Of a DNA stretch of 5,647 nucleotides, positions 5,563 through 5,647 are shown piece after piece. Within the stretch, counting starts at the first letter, position 1. Every line of letters starts with the position of its first letter. Below the pieces are notes generated by a model, which was not told the DNA's origin, made no database searches, and saw only the letters and a list, made by a program, of their open reading frames with translations. Origin of the DNA: CAZBQG01 sp964493945 (lineage in GTDB: Bacteria; Pseudomonadota; Alphaproteobacteria; Rhodospirillales; UBA2165); NCBI GenBank assembly GCA_964493945.1, contig CAZBQG010000264.1:1-5647 (forward strand), written 5' to 3'. The position numbers and the translations under genes were made by a program.

Positions 5563-5591
5563 CTTATATTAAATGTAGGGTTTAATGCTAA
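5563..5591 (-). promoter_or_regulatory. Candidate sigma-70 promoter for the amidohydrolase
   Basis: On the minus strand, TTAGCA (5591-5586) and TATAAG (5568-5563) are 17 bases apart. The -10 matches five of six consensus positions and the -35 four of six. The surroundings are clearly more AT-rich than the coding regions. An ATTAAA-N7-TTTAAT dyad (5568-5586) occupies the spacer, so a bound regulator could block polymerase. Confidence 0.4.
5568..5586. repeat. Inverted repeat ATTAAA-N7-TTTAAT within the promoter candidate
   Basis: A perfect 6-base dyad with a 7-base spacer, filling most of the gap between the proposed -35 and -10. In AT-rich DNA such a dyad may be chance, but the placement suits a repressor operator. 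Confidence 0.3.
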
Positions 5592-5613
5592 CTTATACCA
5601 ATCTGCAAAAAGT

Positions 5614-5619
5614 TTGACA
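5614..5619 (+). promoter_or_regulatory. Possible -35 box of a rightward gene beyond the window
   Basis: TTGACA is a perfect -35 hexamer on the plus strand. No convincing -10 follows before the window ends at 5647, so it only hints at a divergent promoter for a gene to the right. Confidence 0.2.
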
Positions 5620-5647
5620 CATTAACGTTCTGTTAGGCTGGTCGTGA

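Overview
The window reads as GC-rich bacterial chromosome. It has tightly packed genes, strong Shine-Dalgarno sites and one promoter candidate resembling the Caulobacter housekeeping type (TTGAC...GCTANAWC). I lean towards an alphaproteobacterium, perhaps a free-living soil or marine one. This is inference from style, not from a marker gene.

Layout. (1) Positions 1-3480, minus strand: an operon-like run. It starts at 3480 with an S15/CocE-type alpha/beta hydrolase that is cut by a single in-frame TAA (2356-2358) into an N-terminal piece (2356-3480) and a C-terminal piece (1753-2355). A 4-base ATGA overlap leads into a second, intact S15/CocE-type hydrolase (140-1756). After 12 bases comes the start of a GMC-family FAD oxidoreductase (1-127). 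Its recognisable sequence stops near position 55, so the leftmost 55 bases may be foreign or rearranged. (2) Positions 3481-3619: a divergent intergenic region with a plausible promoter for the rightward gene and two short direct repeats, each of 19-base period. (3) Positions 3620-4405, plus strand: a class I SAM-dependent methyltransferase with a GTG start. (4) Positions 4402-5460, minus strand: a metal-dependent amidohydrolase of the ACMSD-like decarboxylase group, convergent with the methyltransferase and overlapping it by a few bases. (5) Positions 5461-5647: an AT-richer leader and promoter region with several dyads, including a TTGAC-N4-GTCAA box like FNR/FixK-family sites.

How it may fit together. 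Two S15/CocE hydrolases (ester or amide cleavage), a GMC oxidoreductase (alcohol oxidation) and an ACMSD-like decarboxylase suggest breakdown of an organic substrate. No substrate can be read from the sequence. The methyltransferase has no evident partner. No RNA genes, CRISPR arrays or complete mobile elements were seen. I did not find a clearly new system. The most notable points are the in-frame stop inside a conserved domain, the non-canonical catalytic positions in both hydrolases, the abrupt break in the GMC gene and the dyad-rich promoter region.
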